Source: Amycolatopsis pretoriensis (GTDB taxonomy: Bacteria > Actinomycetota > Actinomycetes > Mycobacteriales > Pseudonocardiaceae). From it: a stretch of 64,000 bases of DNA. The position numbers and the translations under genes are program-made. The notes beneath the pieces were generated by a model. The model was given only the letters and a program-made list of their open reading frames with translations. It was not told where the DNA came from and did no database searches. How positions within the stretch are numbered: position 1 is the stretch's first letter; each line of letters begins with the position of its first letter. This document shows positions 1-12,033 of this stretch, one piece after another. The stretch covers positions 62,001 through 126,000 of the forward strand of contig NZ_FNUJ01000003.1 in the NCBI RefSeq assembly GCF_900107925.1, written 5' to 3'.

Positions 1-35
1 GGACATGCCGACGTGACCGACGTTACCCTCGGGGG

Positions 36-310
36 GTGAAGCGCACCGTCGTGTTCGTGACCGCCGCGGTGCTGGCCGCCGGCTGTGGCAACGAGGTACC
101 GCCGGGCGAGCCGCACCAGCTCGGCTGCCCTGGAGCCGCACGTTCAGCTTCCCGGCCGGCACCGGCAAGCACGAGTACCGGGTGGTCCTGAAGTACACGG
201 ACGGGTCGGTGAACGCGACGGCCAAGCTCGACGGCAAGCTCCAGAGCAGCAGCGCGGGCTCCGGCGACGGCCCGTCCACCCAGTCGATGAACGGAGACTT
301 CAGCGACTGA
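36..310 (+). pseudogene. small lipoprotein gene with an apparent frameshift
   Basis: A GTG at 36 opens a frame with a lipoprotein signal: basic start (VKRT), hydrophobic stretch and lipobox LAAGC, so Cys17 would be lipidated. That frame drifts into unlikely sequence and stops at 191. From about 131 a second frame reads WSRTFSFPAGTGKHEYRVV and continues as normal-looking protein to the TGA at 308-310. The second frame has no start of its own (stop at 14-16). The simplest reading is one ~90-residue secreted lipoprotein broken by a single indel between about 110 and 131. This could be true decay or a base-calling error. No family was recognised. Confidence 0.5.
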
Positions 311-337
311 CCGCCGGCCCCGCCTCCCGGACCGCGC

Positions 338-3619
<3,282 letters not shown>

Positions 3620-3620
<1 letters not shown>

Positions 3621-4105
3621 CAGACGTACTCCAGGCTCGCGTCGGCCAGCCAGGCGTGGAAGTAGTCCGAAAAGGACTGCCGAACGAGGATCGTGAAGCC
3701 TTCTTCCCGGACCATCAGCACGATCCCGGTGCGCGCCAGCAGCGTCTGCACGCACGTCCCCGGCGGTGCCGCCTCCAGGTCGATCGAGCACCCGTGCGCC
3801 AGCACATCGGCCGCGTGCGCCCCGGTGAGCCGCACGACGTTCCGCTGCGCCGAGACGTCCACCACGGCGGCACTTTCACGTGAAAGTGCCGCTTCCAGGT
3901 CGGAGCTTTCACGTGAAAGCTCCGGTCCGAGGACCAGGTATTCGTCGGGGCCCATCCAGAGGATGTCGACGTCCCTGCCCTTGCTGTCACTGCCGCTGGT
4001 GAACGTGCACGGGCCGGGTAGGGGGACGCCGAGGAGTGAGTCGCCGTCGCGGAGGCGGACGGTGAGCTGGGTGCGGAACGGTTCGTCGACCGCGTCAACC
4101 GTCAC
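3620..4105 (-). CDS. soxG: sarcosine oxidase gamma subunit
   Basis: 161 residues, the small folate-domain-like subunit of heterotetrameric sarcosine oxidase. Recognisable segments are MGPDEYLVLGP, VVDVSAQRNVVRLTG, ADVLAHGCSIDL and the C-terminal QSFSDYFHAWLADASLEYV. The start ATG lies inside the end of soxA (11 bp overlap) and the stop overlaps purU. An oddity is that residues around 64-82 contain LSRES twice, each encoded by a long palindrome with core TTTCACGTGAAA. Both copies are read in the same frame and seem tolerated in a loop before the conserved VVDVSAQR strand. Confidence 0.88.
3868..3893. repeat. 26-bp perfect palindrome with TTTCACGTGAAA core, inside soxG
   Basis: Arms 3868-3880 and 3881-3893 are perfect reverse complements with no spacer. 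It encodes ALSRESA in soxG. The same 14-bp core CTTTCACGTGAAAG recurs at 3901-3924 and 11321-11368, but the flanking arm bases differ while staying self-complementary in each copy. This suggests a dispersed palindromic element rather than chance. Confidence 0.8.
3901..3924. repeat. 24-bp perfect palindrome with TTTCACGTGAAA core, inside soxG
   Basis: Arms 3901-3912 and 3913-3924 are perfectly complementary. It encodes ELSRESS in soxG, seven bases from the previous palindrome and in the same reading frame. The two copies flank a short DLEA peptide. Confidence 0.8.
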
Positions 4106-6632
4106 GGCGGGCTCCTTCCTTGTCGAAGAGCACGGATTCGGTCACGGTCACGGGCACCACTTCGTCGCCGACCGGCACGTACAGCGTTTCGCCCACCCGC
4201 TCGCGACCCGAGCGGACCAGAGCGAGCGCGAAGGTGCGGCCGAGGGCGGCGCTGTCGTAGCTGGAGGTGACGTGGCCGAGCATCCGCACCGGCGGTTCGG
4301 GCACGACCTCCGATTCGATGAGCTGCGACCCCTCGGGCAGCAGCACCGACGGGTCCGCCGGGAGCAAACCGACCAGGTGCTTGCGGTCGGGGCGGTTGTT
4401 CTCCGGGCGGGCGAAGGAGCGCTTGCCGATGAAGTCGGCCTTCTTCTTGGACACCGCCCAGGACATGCCTAGGTCCTGCGGGGTGACTGTGCCGTCGGTG
4501 TCCTGGCCGATGATCGGGTAGCCCTTCTCGGCGCGCAGGACGTGCATGGTCTCGGTGCCGTACGGCGTCGCACCTTGATCCACTATGGACTGCCAGAGCG
4601 CGGGCCCGTGCCACGACTTGACGTTGATCTCGTAGGCCAGCTCGCCGGAGAAGCTGATCCGGCAGACGCGTGCTTGGAGGCCGGCGACTTCGGCGTCCTG
4701 CCAGGTCATGAACCCAAAGGCCTCGTTGGAGACGTCGAGGTCCGGGGCCAACCGGCCGAGGACTTCCCGCGACCGCGGGCCGACCAGCGGGATCGTGGTC
4801 CAGTGCTCGGTCACCGACGTCGCGAAGACGCGCAGGTGCGGCCACTCCGTCTGGAGCCACTCCTCCATCCACTCGAGGACCATGGCCGCGTTGCCGGTCG
4901 TCGTGGTGACCAGGAACCGCTCTTCGCCGACGCGGATGACCGTGCCGTCGTCGATCACCATGCCGTCGACGCCGCACATCACGCCGTAGCGGATCCGGCC
5001 GACCTTGAGGTTGCTCATCATGTTCGTGTAGAGCATGTCGAGGAACCAGCCGGCGTCCGGACCCTGGACGTCGATCTTGCCCAAAGTGGACCCGTCCATG
5101 CACGCGACGTCGTTGCGGGCCGCGCGGCATTCGCGCCGGACGGCGTCGGGCATCGACTCGCCGGGCCGCGGGTAGTACCACGGCCGCTTCCACTGGCCGA
5201 CGTTCTCGAACTCGGCGCCGTGCTCGACGTGCCACGGGTGGATCGTCGTGACGCGCACGGGGTCGTGCAGCTCACCGCGGTCGCGTCCGGCCAGTGCGGC
5301 GAACGGCACCGGGGTGTACGGCGGCCGGAACGTCGTCGGCCGGCGGTCGGCGAGGTCGACGCCGAGGGCCTCGGCGGTGATCCCGGCGGCGAGCATGCCG
5401 GACGTCTTGCCCTGGTCGTGCGCGGTGCCGATGGTGGTGTACCGCTTGACGTGCTCCAGCGAGACGAGCCCGGCACCGGTCGCGCGCAGGACGTCGGACA
5501 CGGTCGCGTCGCGTTGCTGGTCCACGAACCGCGTGTCCACTTCGGACTCGGGTGCGGGCACCTGCCAGAGCACCTTGGTCTCCGGCAGTCCTTCCCCGGC
5601 GGCCGCACCGACGACGCTCACGTTCGGCAGGTCGCCGGCCGGGACGTACGCACCGAGTTCCGGGGCGTACCGGAGGGTGCCGCGAGCCTGGCTGTAGAGG
5701 TGCACGGCCGGGTTCCAGCCGCCGGACACGAGCAGCAGGTCGCACGGCACCCGCTCCCCCTCCAGCGAACCCAAGGGCGCGACGTGCGCGGCGGTGATGT
5801 GGGAGTCACCGTCGGTGCCGATGACGCCGTAGCCCTCGCGGGCGTCGACGATCCGCACGATCTCGGCCCCGGCGTCGGCCAGTTCGGAGGCGGCGTCGAG
5901 CGCGGAGTCGTTGGTGGTGAAGACGACCACGCGCTGCCCGGCCAGGACGCCGTAGCGGTTCAGGTAAGTGCGGGCGGCGGAGGCGAGCATGATGCCCGGG
6001 CGGTCGTTGTCCGGGAACACGATCGGCCGTTCGTGGGCGCCGGTCGCGATGACGATCCGCTTCGCCCGGATCCGCCAGACGCGCTGCCGCGAGATGCGTT
6101 CGGGGGCCGTGGGCTCGCCCCGGCGTTCCAGGGCGAGCACGAAACCGTCGTCGTAGACGCCGAATGCCGTGGTGCGCGAAAGGAACCGGACTCCTTCGGG
6201 CGCCTCGCCGTCGGGCTGGTCGTCCACCAGCAGGACCCGGCCGGACGCGGCGGCAGCGGCCGCGCGGCCCGCGGGCCCGGCGCCGATGACCAGGACGTCA
6301 CAGTGGGCGTGTTTGGCGTCGTAGCGCGCCGGGTCGGGCTCGGTGGCCAGCCGGCCCTGACCGCGCAGGCCCCGCGCGACCAGGCCGTCGTACAGCTCGA
6401 CCGTCGTCGCGGACAGCATCGGCTCCGGGAACGGCTTTTCGATCTGCACCAAGGCGTTCGAGTCCTCGACGCCGGCGCCGATGATGCCGCGCGGCCGGCC
6501 GTACTTGATGCTGGTCGCGACCTGGTGGATGCCGTTGGCCAGCAACGCCGAAGCCAGGGTGTCGCCGAGGTAACCGGTCAGCTCGCGGTCGTCGAAGGTG
6601 AACTTGAGCGGGACGCCGGACAGTCGGCTCAT
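4095..6632 (-). CDS. soxA: sarcosine oxidase alpha subunit (compact form)
   Basis: 845 residues. It starts with a small 2Fe-2S-like fold domain (LKFTFDDRELTGYLGDTLAS, then SIKYGRPRGIIGAGVEDSNALV), followed by an FAD/NAD domain (VLVIGAGPAGRAAAAAA; ATGAHERPIVFPDNDRPGIM) and a C-terminal GcvT-like folate domain (SGELAYEINV). The family's well-studied Corynebacterium subunits are about 965 aa. Here the stretch between LYDGLVAR and HCDVLVIGAGPAG is only about 23 residues and lacks the usual long segment, and the region after the FAD motif is also short. The ATG at 6632 was preferred to a longer frame because it forms ATGA with the soxD stop and begins the conserved domain. With SoxB, SoxD and SoxG it oxidises sarcosine to glycine plus methylene-THF. 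Confidence 0.9.
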   Translation of the reverse strand: MSRLSGVPLKFTFDDRELTGYLGDTLASALLANGIHQVATSIKYGRPRGIIGAGVEDSNALVQIEKPFPEPMLSATTVELYDGLVARGLRGQGRLATEPDPARYDAKHAHCDVLVIGAGPAGRAAAAAASGRVLLVDDQPDGEAPEGVRFLSRTTAFGVYDDGFVLALERRGEPTAPERISRQRVWRIRAKRIVIATGAHERPIVFPDNDRPGIMLASAARTYLNRYGVLAGQRVVVFTTNDSALDAASELADAGAEIVRIVDAREGYGVIGTDGDSHITAAHVAPLGSLEGERVPCDLLLVSGGWNPAVHLYSQARGTLRYAPELGAYVPAGDLPNVSVVGAAAGEGLPETKVLWQVPAPESEVDTRFVDQQRDATVSDVLRATGAGLVSLEHVKRYTTIGTAHDQGKTSGMLAAGITAEALGVDLADRRPTTFRPPYTPVPFAALAGRDRGELHDPVRVTTIHPWHVEHGAEFENVGQWKRPWYYPRPGESMPDAVRRECRAARNDVACMDGSTLGKIDVQGPDAGWFLDMLYTNMMSNLKVGRIRYGVMCGVDGMVIDDGTVIRVGEERFLVTTTTGNAAMVLEWMEEWLQTEWPHLRVFATSVTEHWTTIPLVGPRSREVLGRLAPDLDVSNEAFGFMTWQDAEVAGLQARVCRISFSGELAYEINVKSWHGPALWQSIVDQGATPYGTETMHVLRAEKGYPIIGQDTDGTVTPQDLGMSWAVSKKKADFIGKRSFARPENNRPDRKHLVGLLPADPSVLLPEGSQLIESEVVPEPPVRMLGHVTSSYDSAALGRTFALALVRSGRERVGETLYVPVGDEVVPVTVTESVLFDKEGARRDG

Positions 6633-6907
6633 GAGATCACCGGCCGGGGCTCGTCGAGGCGGTAGACCGCCAGGAGGTCGTGGGTACGGGTGTCGCGGAC
6701 GGCGTTGAACCAGCGACGGCAGCCCGCGGAGTGGCTCCACCGCTCGGCGAACGGTCCGCTCGGGTTCTCGCGGAAGAAGACGAACTTGGCCCAGTCCTCA
6801 TCGGACAGTGCCGACGGGTCCGCCGGGTAGGCGACGTGCGCTTGGCCGCCGTAGTGGAACTCGGCTTCCTCGCGTGGCCCGCACCAGGGGCAGGGAATCA
6901 GTTGCAC
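6629..6907 (-). CDS. soxD: sarcosine oxidase delta subunit
   Basis: 92-residue zinc-binding subunit of heterotetrameric sarcosine oxidase. The N-terminal CPWCGPR gives two cysteine ligands (Cys6, Cys9), and HSAGCRRWFNAVRDTRTH supplies the His and Cys that complete the site in this family. FFRENPSGPFAERWSH is also characteristic. It sits between soxB (8 bp gap) and soxA (ATGA overlap), the normal order B-D-A-G. Confidence 0.93.
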   Translation of the reverse strand: MQLIPCPWCGPREEAEFHYGGQAHVAYPADPSALSDEDWAKFVFFRENPSGPFAERWSHSAGCRRWFNAVRDTRTHDLLAVYRLDEPRPVIS

Positions 6908-6915
6908 GGAAACTC

Positions 6916-8127
6916 CTAATGCGCGACGGCGGCGGCGCCGTGCTCGTCGACGAGGGCACCGGTGGTGAACCGGTCGAGGGCGAAGGGTTCGGCGTACTCG
7001 TGCGGCTTGCCCCGCGCAATGGTCGCGGCGAAGACGTCACCGATACCGGGGGTGGCCTTGAACCCGCCGGTCCCCCAGCCGCAGTTGAGGAACAGGTTCT
7101 CCACCGGCGTGAGGCCGACGATCGGCGACGCGTCCGGGCTCGTGTCGACGATCCCGGCCCACGTCCGCAGCAGGTGCGCCCGCGCGAACACCGGGAACAG
7201 CTCCAGCGCGGCCGCCATCTGCTGCTCGATGATGTGGAACGAGCCGCGCTGGCCGTAGCCGTTGTAGCTGTCGATGCCCGCGCCCATCACGAGTTCGCCC
7301 TTGTGCGCCTGGGAAACGTAGACGTGCACGGCGTTCGACATGACGACCGTCGGGTGGATCGGTTCGAGGAGCTCGGACACCAGCGCCTGCAACGGGTGCG
7401 ACGTCAGCGGCAGGTCGAGCCCCACCATGCGCGCCAGCACCGACGTGTGCCCGGCCGCGCACAGCGCCACTTTGCCCGCGGCGATCCGGCCCCGGGACGT
7501 CTCGACGCCGGTGACCCGTCCGTCCACTGTGGAGATCCCGGTGACCTCGCAGTTCTGGATGAGGTCGACGCCCAGTTCGTGTGCGGCACGGGCGAAGCCC
7601 CAGGCCACGTAGTCGTGCTTGGCGATGCCCGCGCGCGGCTGGAAGGTCGCGCCGAGCACCGGGTAGCGGACGTCCGGCGAGGTGTTGACGATCGGGCAGA
7701 TCTCCTTGACGCCGGCGGCGTCCACCCATTCGGCGTCGATGCCGTTGAGCTTGTTGGCCTCGACGCGCCGGACGCTGTCCCGGACGTCCTGCAGGCTGTG
7801 CGCCAGGTTCAGCACGCCGCGCTGGCTGAACAGGATCGGGTAGCCGAGGTCCTCTTCGAGCCCTTCCCACAGCTTGAGGGAGTGCTCGTAGATGCCGGAG
7901 CTCTCGTCCCAGAGGTAGTTGGACCGGATGATCGTGGTGTTGCGAGCCATGTTGCCGCCCGCGAGCCAGCCCTTCTCCAGCACGGCGACGTTCGTGATGC
8001 CCTGTTTGGCCAGGTAGTAGGCGGTGGCGAGCCCGTGCCCGCCGCCACCGACGATGACGACGTCGTAGCCCTTGCTCGGCTCCGGGTTGTCCCAGAGGAA
8101 GTCCGGGTGCTCCGGCAGGTCCGTCAT
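6916..8127 (-). CDS. soxB: sarcosine oxidase beta subunit
   Basis: 403-residue DAO-family flavoprotein, the catalytic subunit that removes the N-methyl group of sarcosine. The FAD motif is [17 protein letters not shown] near the N-terminus; [14 protein letters not shown] contains the histidine that carries covalent FMN in the family; [15 protein letters not shown] is the C-terminal flavin-binding signature. The length is typical (about 405). The start ATG overlaps the glyA stop (ATGA), showing tight coupling. Confidence 0.95.
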   Translation of the reverse strand: MTDLPEHPDFLWDNPEPSKGYDVVIVGGGGHGLATAYYLAKQGITNVAVLEKGWLAGGNMARNTTIIRSNYLWDESSGIYEHSLKLWEGLEEDLGYPILFSQRGVLNLAHSLQDVRDSVRRVEANKLNGIDAEWVDAAGVKEICPIVNTSPDVRYPVLGATFQPRAGIAKHDYVAWGFARAAHELGVDLIQNCEVTGISTVDGRVTGVETSRGRIAAGKVALCAAGHTSVLARMVGLDLPLTSHPLQALVSELLEPIHPTVVMSNAVHVYVSQAHKGELVMGAGIDSYNGYGQRGSFHIIEQQMAAALELFPVFARAHLLRTWAGIVDTSPDASPIVGLTPVENLFLNCGWGTGGFKATPGIGDVFAATIARGKPHEYAEPFALDRFTTGALVDEHGAAAVAH

Positions 8128-9398
8128 CGGGTCTCCTCCCCGGGGTACAGCGGGAACGCCTCGGCCAGCGCGGTGACGCGGGCGCGCAGCTTCTCGGCGT
8201 CGAAGCCGGGTTTCAACGCTTCGGCGATGACGTCGGCGGCCTCCCGGAACTCGGTGTCGCCGAAGCCGCGGGTGGCCAGGGCCGGGGTGCCGATCCGCAG
8301 CCCGGACGTCACCATCGGCGGCCGCGGGTCGAACGGGACGGCGTTGCGGTTCACCGTGATGCCGACCTCGTGCAGCCGGTCCTCGGCCTGCTTGCCGTCC
8401 AGTTCGGAGTTCCGCAGGTCGGCGAGCACGAGGTGGACGTCGGTGCCGCCGGTCAGCACGGAGATGTCGTCTTCGGCGACCAGTCGCTCGGCCAGGAGCT
8501 TCGCGCCCTGCAAGGTGCGCTGCTGGCGTTCGACGAACTCCGGCTCGGCGGCCATCTTGAACGCGACGGCCTTGGCCGCGATGACGTGTTCGAGCGGCCC
8601 ACCCTGCTGGCCGGGGAACACGGCGGAGTTGACCTTCTTGGCCAGCGCCGGATCGTTGGTGAGCACGACGCCGCCGCGCGGGCCGCCGAGGGTCTTGTGC
8701 GTGGTGGTCGTCGTGACGTGCGCGTGCGGCACCGGCGACGGGTGCAGCCCCGCGGCGACCAGGCCGGCGAAGTGGGCCATGTCGACCATCAGGTACGCGC
8801 CGACCTCGTCGGCGATCTCCCGGAACCGCGCGAAGTCCAGCTGACGCGGGTAGGCCGACCAGCCGGCGATGATCACCTTCGGCCGGTGTTCGCGAGCCAG
8901 CCGCTCGACCTCCGCCAGGTCCACGCGGTAGTCCTTTTCGGACACTTCGTAGGCGGCGACGTCGTAGAGCAGGCCGGAGAAGTTGATCCGCATGCCGTGC
9001 GTGAGGTGGCCGCCGTGGGCCAGCGAGAGGCCGAGGATCTTGTCGCCGGGCTTGAGGAGCGCGGCCATCGCGGCCGCGTTGGCCTGGGCGCCCGAGTGCG
9101 GCTGGACGTTGGCGAACCCCGCGCCGAAGAGCGCCTTCACGCGGTCGATGGCCAGCTGTTCGACGACGTCGACGTGCTCGCAGCCGCCGTAGTAGCGCCG
9201 GCCGGGGTAGCCCTCGGCGTACTTGTTCGTCAGCACCGAGCCCTGCGCCTGGAGCACGCTGAGCGGGGCGAAGTTCTCGGAGGCGATCATCTCGAGCGTC
9301 GACTGCTGCCGGTGCAGCTCGGCGCCGATCGCTTCGGCCACCGCCGGGTCGTAGTCGGCCAGAGTTCGGTTGAGCACCGGTTCGATCGTCGCGGTCAT
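8124..9398 (-). CDS. glyA: serine hydroxymethyltransferase
   Basis: 424-residue PLP enzyme joining glycine and 5,10-methylene-THF into serine, or the reverse. Seen in the sequence: ASENF at 39-43, [14 protein letters not shown], the aldimine-forming Lys235 in [14 protein letters not shown], and [13 protein letters not shown]. It is the first gene of the sarcosine operon, with a GGAAGG ribosome site upstream. This copy is probably dedicated to using the glycine and methylene-THF made by SoxABDG; a second housekeeping glyA would be expected elsewhere. Confidence 0.96.
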   Translation of the reverse strand: MTATIEPVLNRTLADYDPAVAEAIGAELHRQQSTLEMIASENFAPLSVLQAQGSVLTNKYAEGYPGRRYYGGCEHVDVVEQLAIDRVKALFGAGFANVQPHSGAQANAAAMAALLKPGDKILGLSLAHGGHLTHGMRINFSGLLYDVAAYEVSEKDYRVDLAEVERLAREHRPKVIIAGWSAYPRQLDFARFREIADEVGAYLMVDMAHFAGLVAAGLHPSPVPHAHVTTTTTHKTLGGPRGGVVLTNDPALAKKVNSAVFPGQQGGPLEHVIAAKAVAFKMAAEPEFVERQQRTLQGAKLLAERLVAEDDISVLTGGTDVHLVLADLRNSELDGKQAEDRLHEVGITVNRNAVPFDPRPPMVTSGLRIGTPALATRGFGDTEFREAADVIAEALKPGFDAEKLRARVTALAEAFPLYPGEETR

Positions 9399-9422
9399 CG
9401 CGGACCTTCCGTGGTCGACTTC

Positions 9423-9432
9423 TGATATATCA
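9423..9432. promoter_or_regulatory. probable GntR operator between glyA and its regulator
   Basis: A perfect 10-bp palindrome, TGATATATCA, lies in the 57-bp gap between the divergent glyA operon and the GntR gene. Short AT-rich palindromes of this type are usual operators for FCD-type GntR proteins. On the - strand it lies where a -10 box for glyA could be, so binding could block transcription. Confidence 0.55.
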
Positions 9433-9455
9433 ATCGTCGATGTAGGCTAAGCGCC

Positions 9456-10103
9456 ATGCACCCGCAGGTCAATCCCCCGTCCCTGGCGGAACAGGCGTAC
9501 CGGTTCGTCCGTGATCGCCTGGTCATGCTCGACATCCGGCCCGGCTCCCCCATCAACGAGGAGGAGCTCGGCAGCGAACTCGGCATGGGCCGCACGCCGA
9601 TCCGCGAGGCGCTGAAGCGCCTGGAGTCCGAGCGGCTGGTCGTCGCCTACCCGCGGCGCGGGACGTTCGCCACCGACGTCAACATCTCCGACCTCGCGCA
9701 CATCTCCGAGGTCCGGCGGACCCTCGAACCGATGGCCACGGCCGCCGCGGCCGAGCGCGCGACCGCGGCCGACCGGGCGACCCTGACCGAGCTGCGCGCC
9801 CAGCTCGACGCCGGCGTTCCCGGGGGCGGCAACAGCGAACTGCTGCGCACCGACCTCGCCCTGCACCGGGCGATCTACGGGTGCGTGCACAACCCGTTCC
9901 TCGAGGACACGCTGATCCGGTACGACAACCTGGCGACGCGGATCTGGTGCGTGTTCGTGCCCCGGCTGCCGGGGATGGCCGGCCACGTCGACGAGCACGT
10001 CCCGCTCCTCACCGCGATCATCGAGGGTGACGCCGAGAAGGCGGCCGCGTTGACGCACGCGCACGTCACCGGCTTCGAGGCCGCCATCCGGGCCTTGATC
10101 TAG
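9456..10103 (+). CDS. GntR family regulator, FCD type
   Basis: 215 residues. An N-terminal winged helix (about residues 8-75, with SLAEQAYRFVRDRLVMLDI, GRTPIREALKRLE, YPRRGTF) is followed by an all-helical FCD ligand domain whose metal-type residues can be seen in DLALHRAIYG, PGMAGHVDEH and ALTHAHV. It is divergent from the glyA-sox operon and shares the 57-bp promoter gap with it, so it most likely controls that operon and itself, perhaps in response to a methylglycine or folate-linked metabolite (inference). Its stop overlaps the convergent Rieske oxygenase stop by 4 bp. No clear Shine-Dalgarno is visible and the message may be leaderless (TAGGCT at 9443). Confidence 0.88.
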   Translation: MHPQVNPPSLAEQAYRFVRDRLVMLDIRPGSPINEEELGSELGMGRTPIREALKRLESERLVVAYPRRGTFATDVNISDLAHISEVRRTLEPMATAAAAERATAADRATLTELRAQLDAGVPGGGNSELLRTDLALHRAIYGCVHNPFLEDTLIRYDNLATRIWCVFVPRLPGMAGHVDEHVPLLTAIIEGDAEKAAALTHAHVTGFEAAIRALI

Positions 10104-11221
10104 ACCGCCAGGCGGGCGCGGACCCAGTCGTGGAACGCGCCGATGTGGTGCTCACTGGGCACGAGCACCCCGCCGCGCGCGTACGAACGGGAGTCCATCG
10201 CGAGCTGACAGCGTTCGCACGCCTCGAAGTCCTGCAGGTTGACGCGGTGGAACAGCTCGACCGACCGGCTGAGGTCCCGGCCGGACTCGACCACTTCGGG
10301 CAGGTACAGCCAGTCGCAGCGCACCAGCGTCCGGTCCGCTGCCAGGGGGAACATCCGGTGGACGATGACGTGGTCGGGGACGAGGTTGACGAACACCCCC
10401 GGCTTGATCGTGATGGCGTAGTACTTGCGGTCCTGAGCCTCGGTGACGCCAGGGAGGCGGTCGACGCCTTCGGAGCCGTCGACGGTGAAGCCCTTGATCT
10501 CGCCGCCGAACTCGGCGCCGTGGCCGACGTAGTACTGCGCGGCGTAGCCGTCGGCGAACTCCGGGAGCACCTCGGTGAGCTCCGGGTGGATCGTCGCGCA
10601 GTGGTAGCACTCCATGAAGTTCTCGATGATCTGCTTCCAGTTCGCCCGCACGTCGTACTCGATGCGCTTGCCGAGCGCGAGGCCGTCGATGCCGTAGGCG
10701 TCGATTTCGGCCGGGCCGCCGAGCCGTTCGGTGACGGCACCGATGACGGTCTCTTCGAACGACGGCGGCTCGTCGGCCAGGCAGACCCAGGCGTAGCCGA
10801 GCCATTCCCGCAGGTGAAGCCTCGTCAGCCCGAACTCGGTGCGGTCGACGTCCGGCATCCCGGTGAGGTTCGGCGCGGCGACGAGCTTGCCGTCGAGGCC
10901 GTACGTCCAGGCGTGGTACGGGCACTGGAACGCGCGCTTCACCGTCCCGCTTTCGGACGTGCACAGCCGGGCGCCGCGGTGGCGGCAGACGTTGAGGAAG
11001 GCGTTGAGCCTGCCGTCCCGGCCCCGCGAGACCAGGACGCTCTCCTTGCCGATCTGGACGGTCTCGAACGCCCCGGGCCCGGCGAGGTCGGCGCTGCGCA
11101 CGGCGCAGAACCAGTCCGCCTCGAAGATCTTCGCCTGCTCCAGCGCGAAGACCGCCGGATCGGTGTAGGCGGAGCCGGGCAGGGTGGCGAGCAGGCTCGG
11201 CGGGAGATCGATTGCGGTCAC
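10100..11221 (-). CDS. Rieske non-heme iron oxygenase, probable glycine betaine demethylase
   Basis: 373 residues. The Rieske cluster motif is CRHRG plus CPYHAWTY (Cys79, His81, Cys100, His103). The catalytic mononuclear iron site lies in NWKQIIENFMECYHCATIHPEL (His207, His212). This matches the oxygenase subunit of glycine betaine monooxygenase (GbcA/BmoA type), which releases formaldehyde and dimethylglycine. Context strongly supports this: betaine is made by the neighbouring dehydrogenases and dimethylglycine is consumed by the enzyme at 338-2764. No GbcB-type reductase is nearby; electron partners are probably the Rieske ferredoxin and reductase at 16908-18355. Other quaternary amines such as stachydrine or carnitine remain possible substrates. 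Confidence 0.82.
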   Translation of the reverse strand: MTAIDLPPSLLATLPGSAYTDPAVFALEQAKIFEADWFCAVRSADLAGPGAFETVQIGKESVLVSRGRDGRLNAFLNVCRHRGARLCTSESGTVKRAFQCPYHAWTYGLDGKLVAAPNLTGMPDVDRTEFGLTRLHLREWLGYAWVCLADEPPSFEETVIGAVTERLGGPAEIDAYGIDGLALGKRIEYDVRANWKQIIENFMECYHCATIHPELTEVLPEFADGYAAQYYVGHGAEFGGEIKGFTVDGSEGVDRLPGVTEAQDRKYYAITIKPGVFVNLVPDHVIVHRMFPLAADRTLVRCDWLYLPEVVESGRDLSRSVELFHRVNLQDFEACERCQLAMDSRSYARGGVLVPSEHHIGAFHDWVRARLAV

Positions 11222-11320
11222 CGGCGTGGTCCTCTCCGCGGATCAGTTCGGGAGTTGCGCATAACGCGTCTTGTTGCTCACTCCGGAACAGAGTGACTGC
11301 CGCCACGCACGGCTGTCAAC

Positions 11321-11368
11321 CCTGTGGACAAGCGCAGCTTTCACGTGAAAGCTGCGCTTATCCACAGG
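11321..11368. repeat. 48-bp inverted repeat with TTTCACGTGAAA core at the end of the TetR gene
   Basis: Arms 11321-11344 and 11345-11368 are complementary at 23 of 24 positions, with no spacer and the CACGTG core at the centre. The stop codon of the TetR gene (11358-11360) lies in the right arm. It could act as a transcription stop for that gene, but it has no T-tract and shares its core with two copies inside soxG. That argues for a dispersed element. Confidence 0.75.
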
Positions 11369-11942
11369 GGGCCGGGCCGTTGATCGCCCGGCGGAACAGG
11401 GTTTCGACCTCCGCGCGGTCCGGGCGGGGGTCGGCCAGCGCCAGCTGCATCAGCAGGCCGCAGAACAGGCCGGCCAGCAGACGGCCGGTGAGCGGGTCCG
11501 TGCGGATGCCGAAGAACTCGATGAGCGCTTCGTCCCAGGCCGCGCTCGCCTTGCGCAGCGCGGGCCGGTGCAGGGCGGCGACGTACAGGTCGTACTCGAC
11601 CACGGTGTCCCGGTACTGCTCGTTGACGTAGCCCATCACCAGGTCGGCGAGCGCCGCGGCGAAGTCGGCGTCCGGCGGCAGCGCGGCCTCCCACTCCTTC
11701 AGCGCGTGGACGTTCTTCTCGGCCGCCTCGTGCAGCGCGACCTCCAGGAGGTCGTCCAGCGTCGCGAAGTGGTAGGTCGTCGAGCCGAGCGGGACGCCGG
11801 CCGCCGCGGCGACCGAGCGGTGCGTGACCCCGTCGATCCCCCGCTGGGCGACGACCTCGATCGCCGCCTGGGCGATCCGCGCGCGCCGCTCGGGGTCGTT
11901 CGGACCACGGCGCCGCGTCGCGCCGGGTTCGTCCTTGGCCAT
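11358..11942 (-). CDS. TetR family regulator, BetI-like
   Basis: 194 residues. The N-terminal helix-turn-helix runs about residues 15-65 (RRARIAQAAIEVVAQRGIDGVTHRSVAAAAGVPLGSTTYHF); the rest is helical ligand domain. The ATG at 11942 was chosen over an upstream in-frame ATG because it follows an AAGGGGG ribosome site at proper spacing. It is divergent from betaine aldehyde dehydrogenase and upstream of the betaine oxygenase on its own strand, the usual position of BetI, the choline-responsive repressor. Symbol not assigned because similarity cannot be measured here. Confidence 0.82.
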   Translation of the reverse strand: MAKDEPGATRRRGPNDPERRARIAQAAIEVVAQRGIDGVTHRSVAAAAGVPLGSTTYHFATLDDLLEVALHEAAEKNVHALKEWEAALPPDADFAAALADLVMGYVNEQYRDTVVEYDLYVAALHRPALRKASAAWDEALIEFFGIRTDPLTGRLLAGLFCGLLMQLALADPRPDRAEVETLFRRAINGPAPCG

Positions 11943-11962
11943 TGAGCCCCCTTGTGGACATC

Positions 11963-11981
11963 TGTACACGTTTCGCGTACA
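11963..11981. promoter_or_regulatory. probable operator for the BetI-like repressor
   Basis: TGTACACG-TTT-CGCGTACA forms a 19-bp inverted repeat (8-bp arms, one mismatch) in the 91-bp gap between the divergent TetR and betaine aldehyde dehydrogenase genes. An extra half-site TGTACGC follows at 11984-11990. Size, symmetry and place fit a TetR dimer site. Confidence 0.6.
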
Positions 11982-12033
11982 AATGTACGCACTCTCGACG
12001 CGAAGCAGCCACTACCGATCCGGGAAGGGCCGC

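Noticed and set aside
11321-11368. Simple intrinsic terminator only
   Set aside because: It may stop transcription, but the same core inside soxG and absence of a T-tract make a pure terminator reading insufficient.
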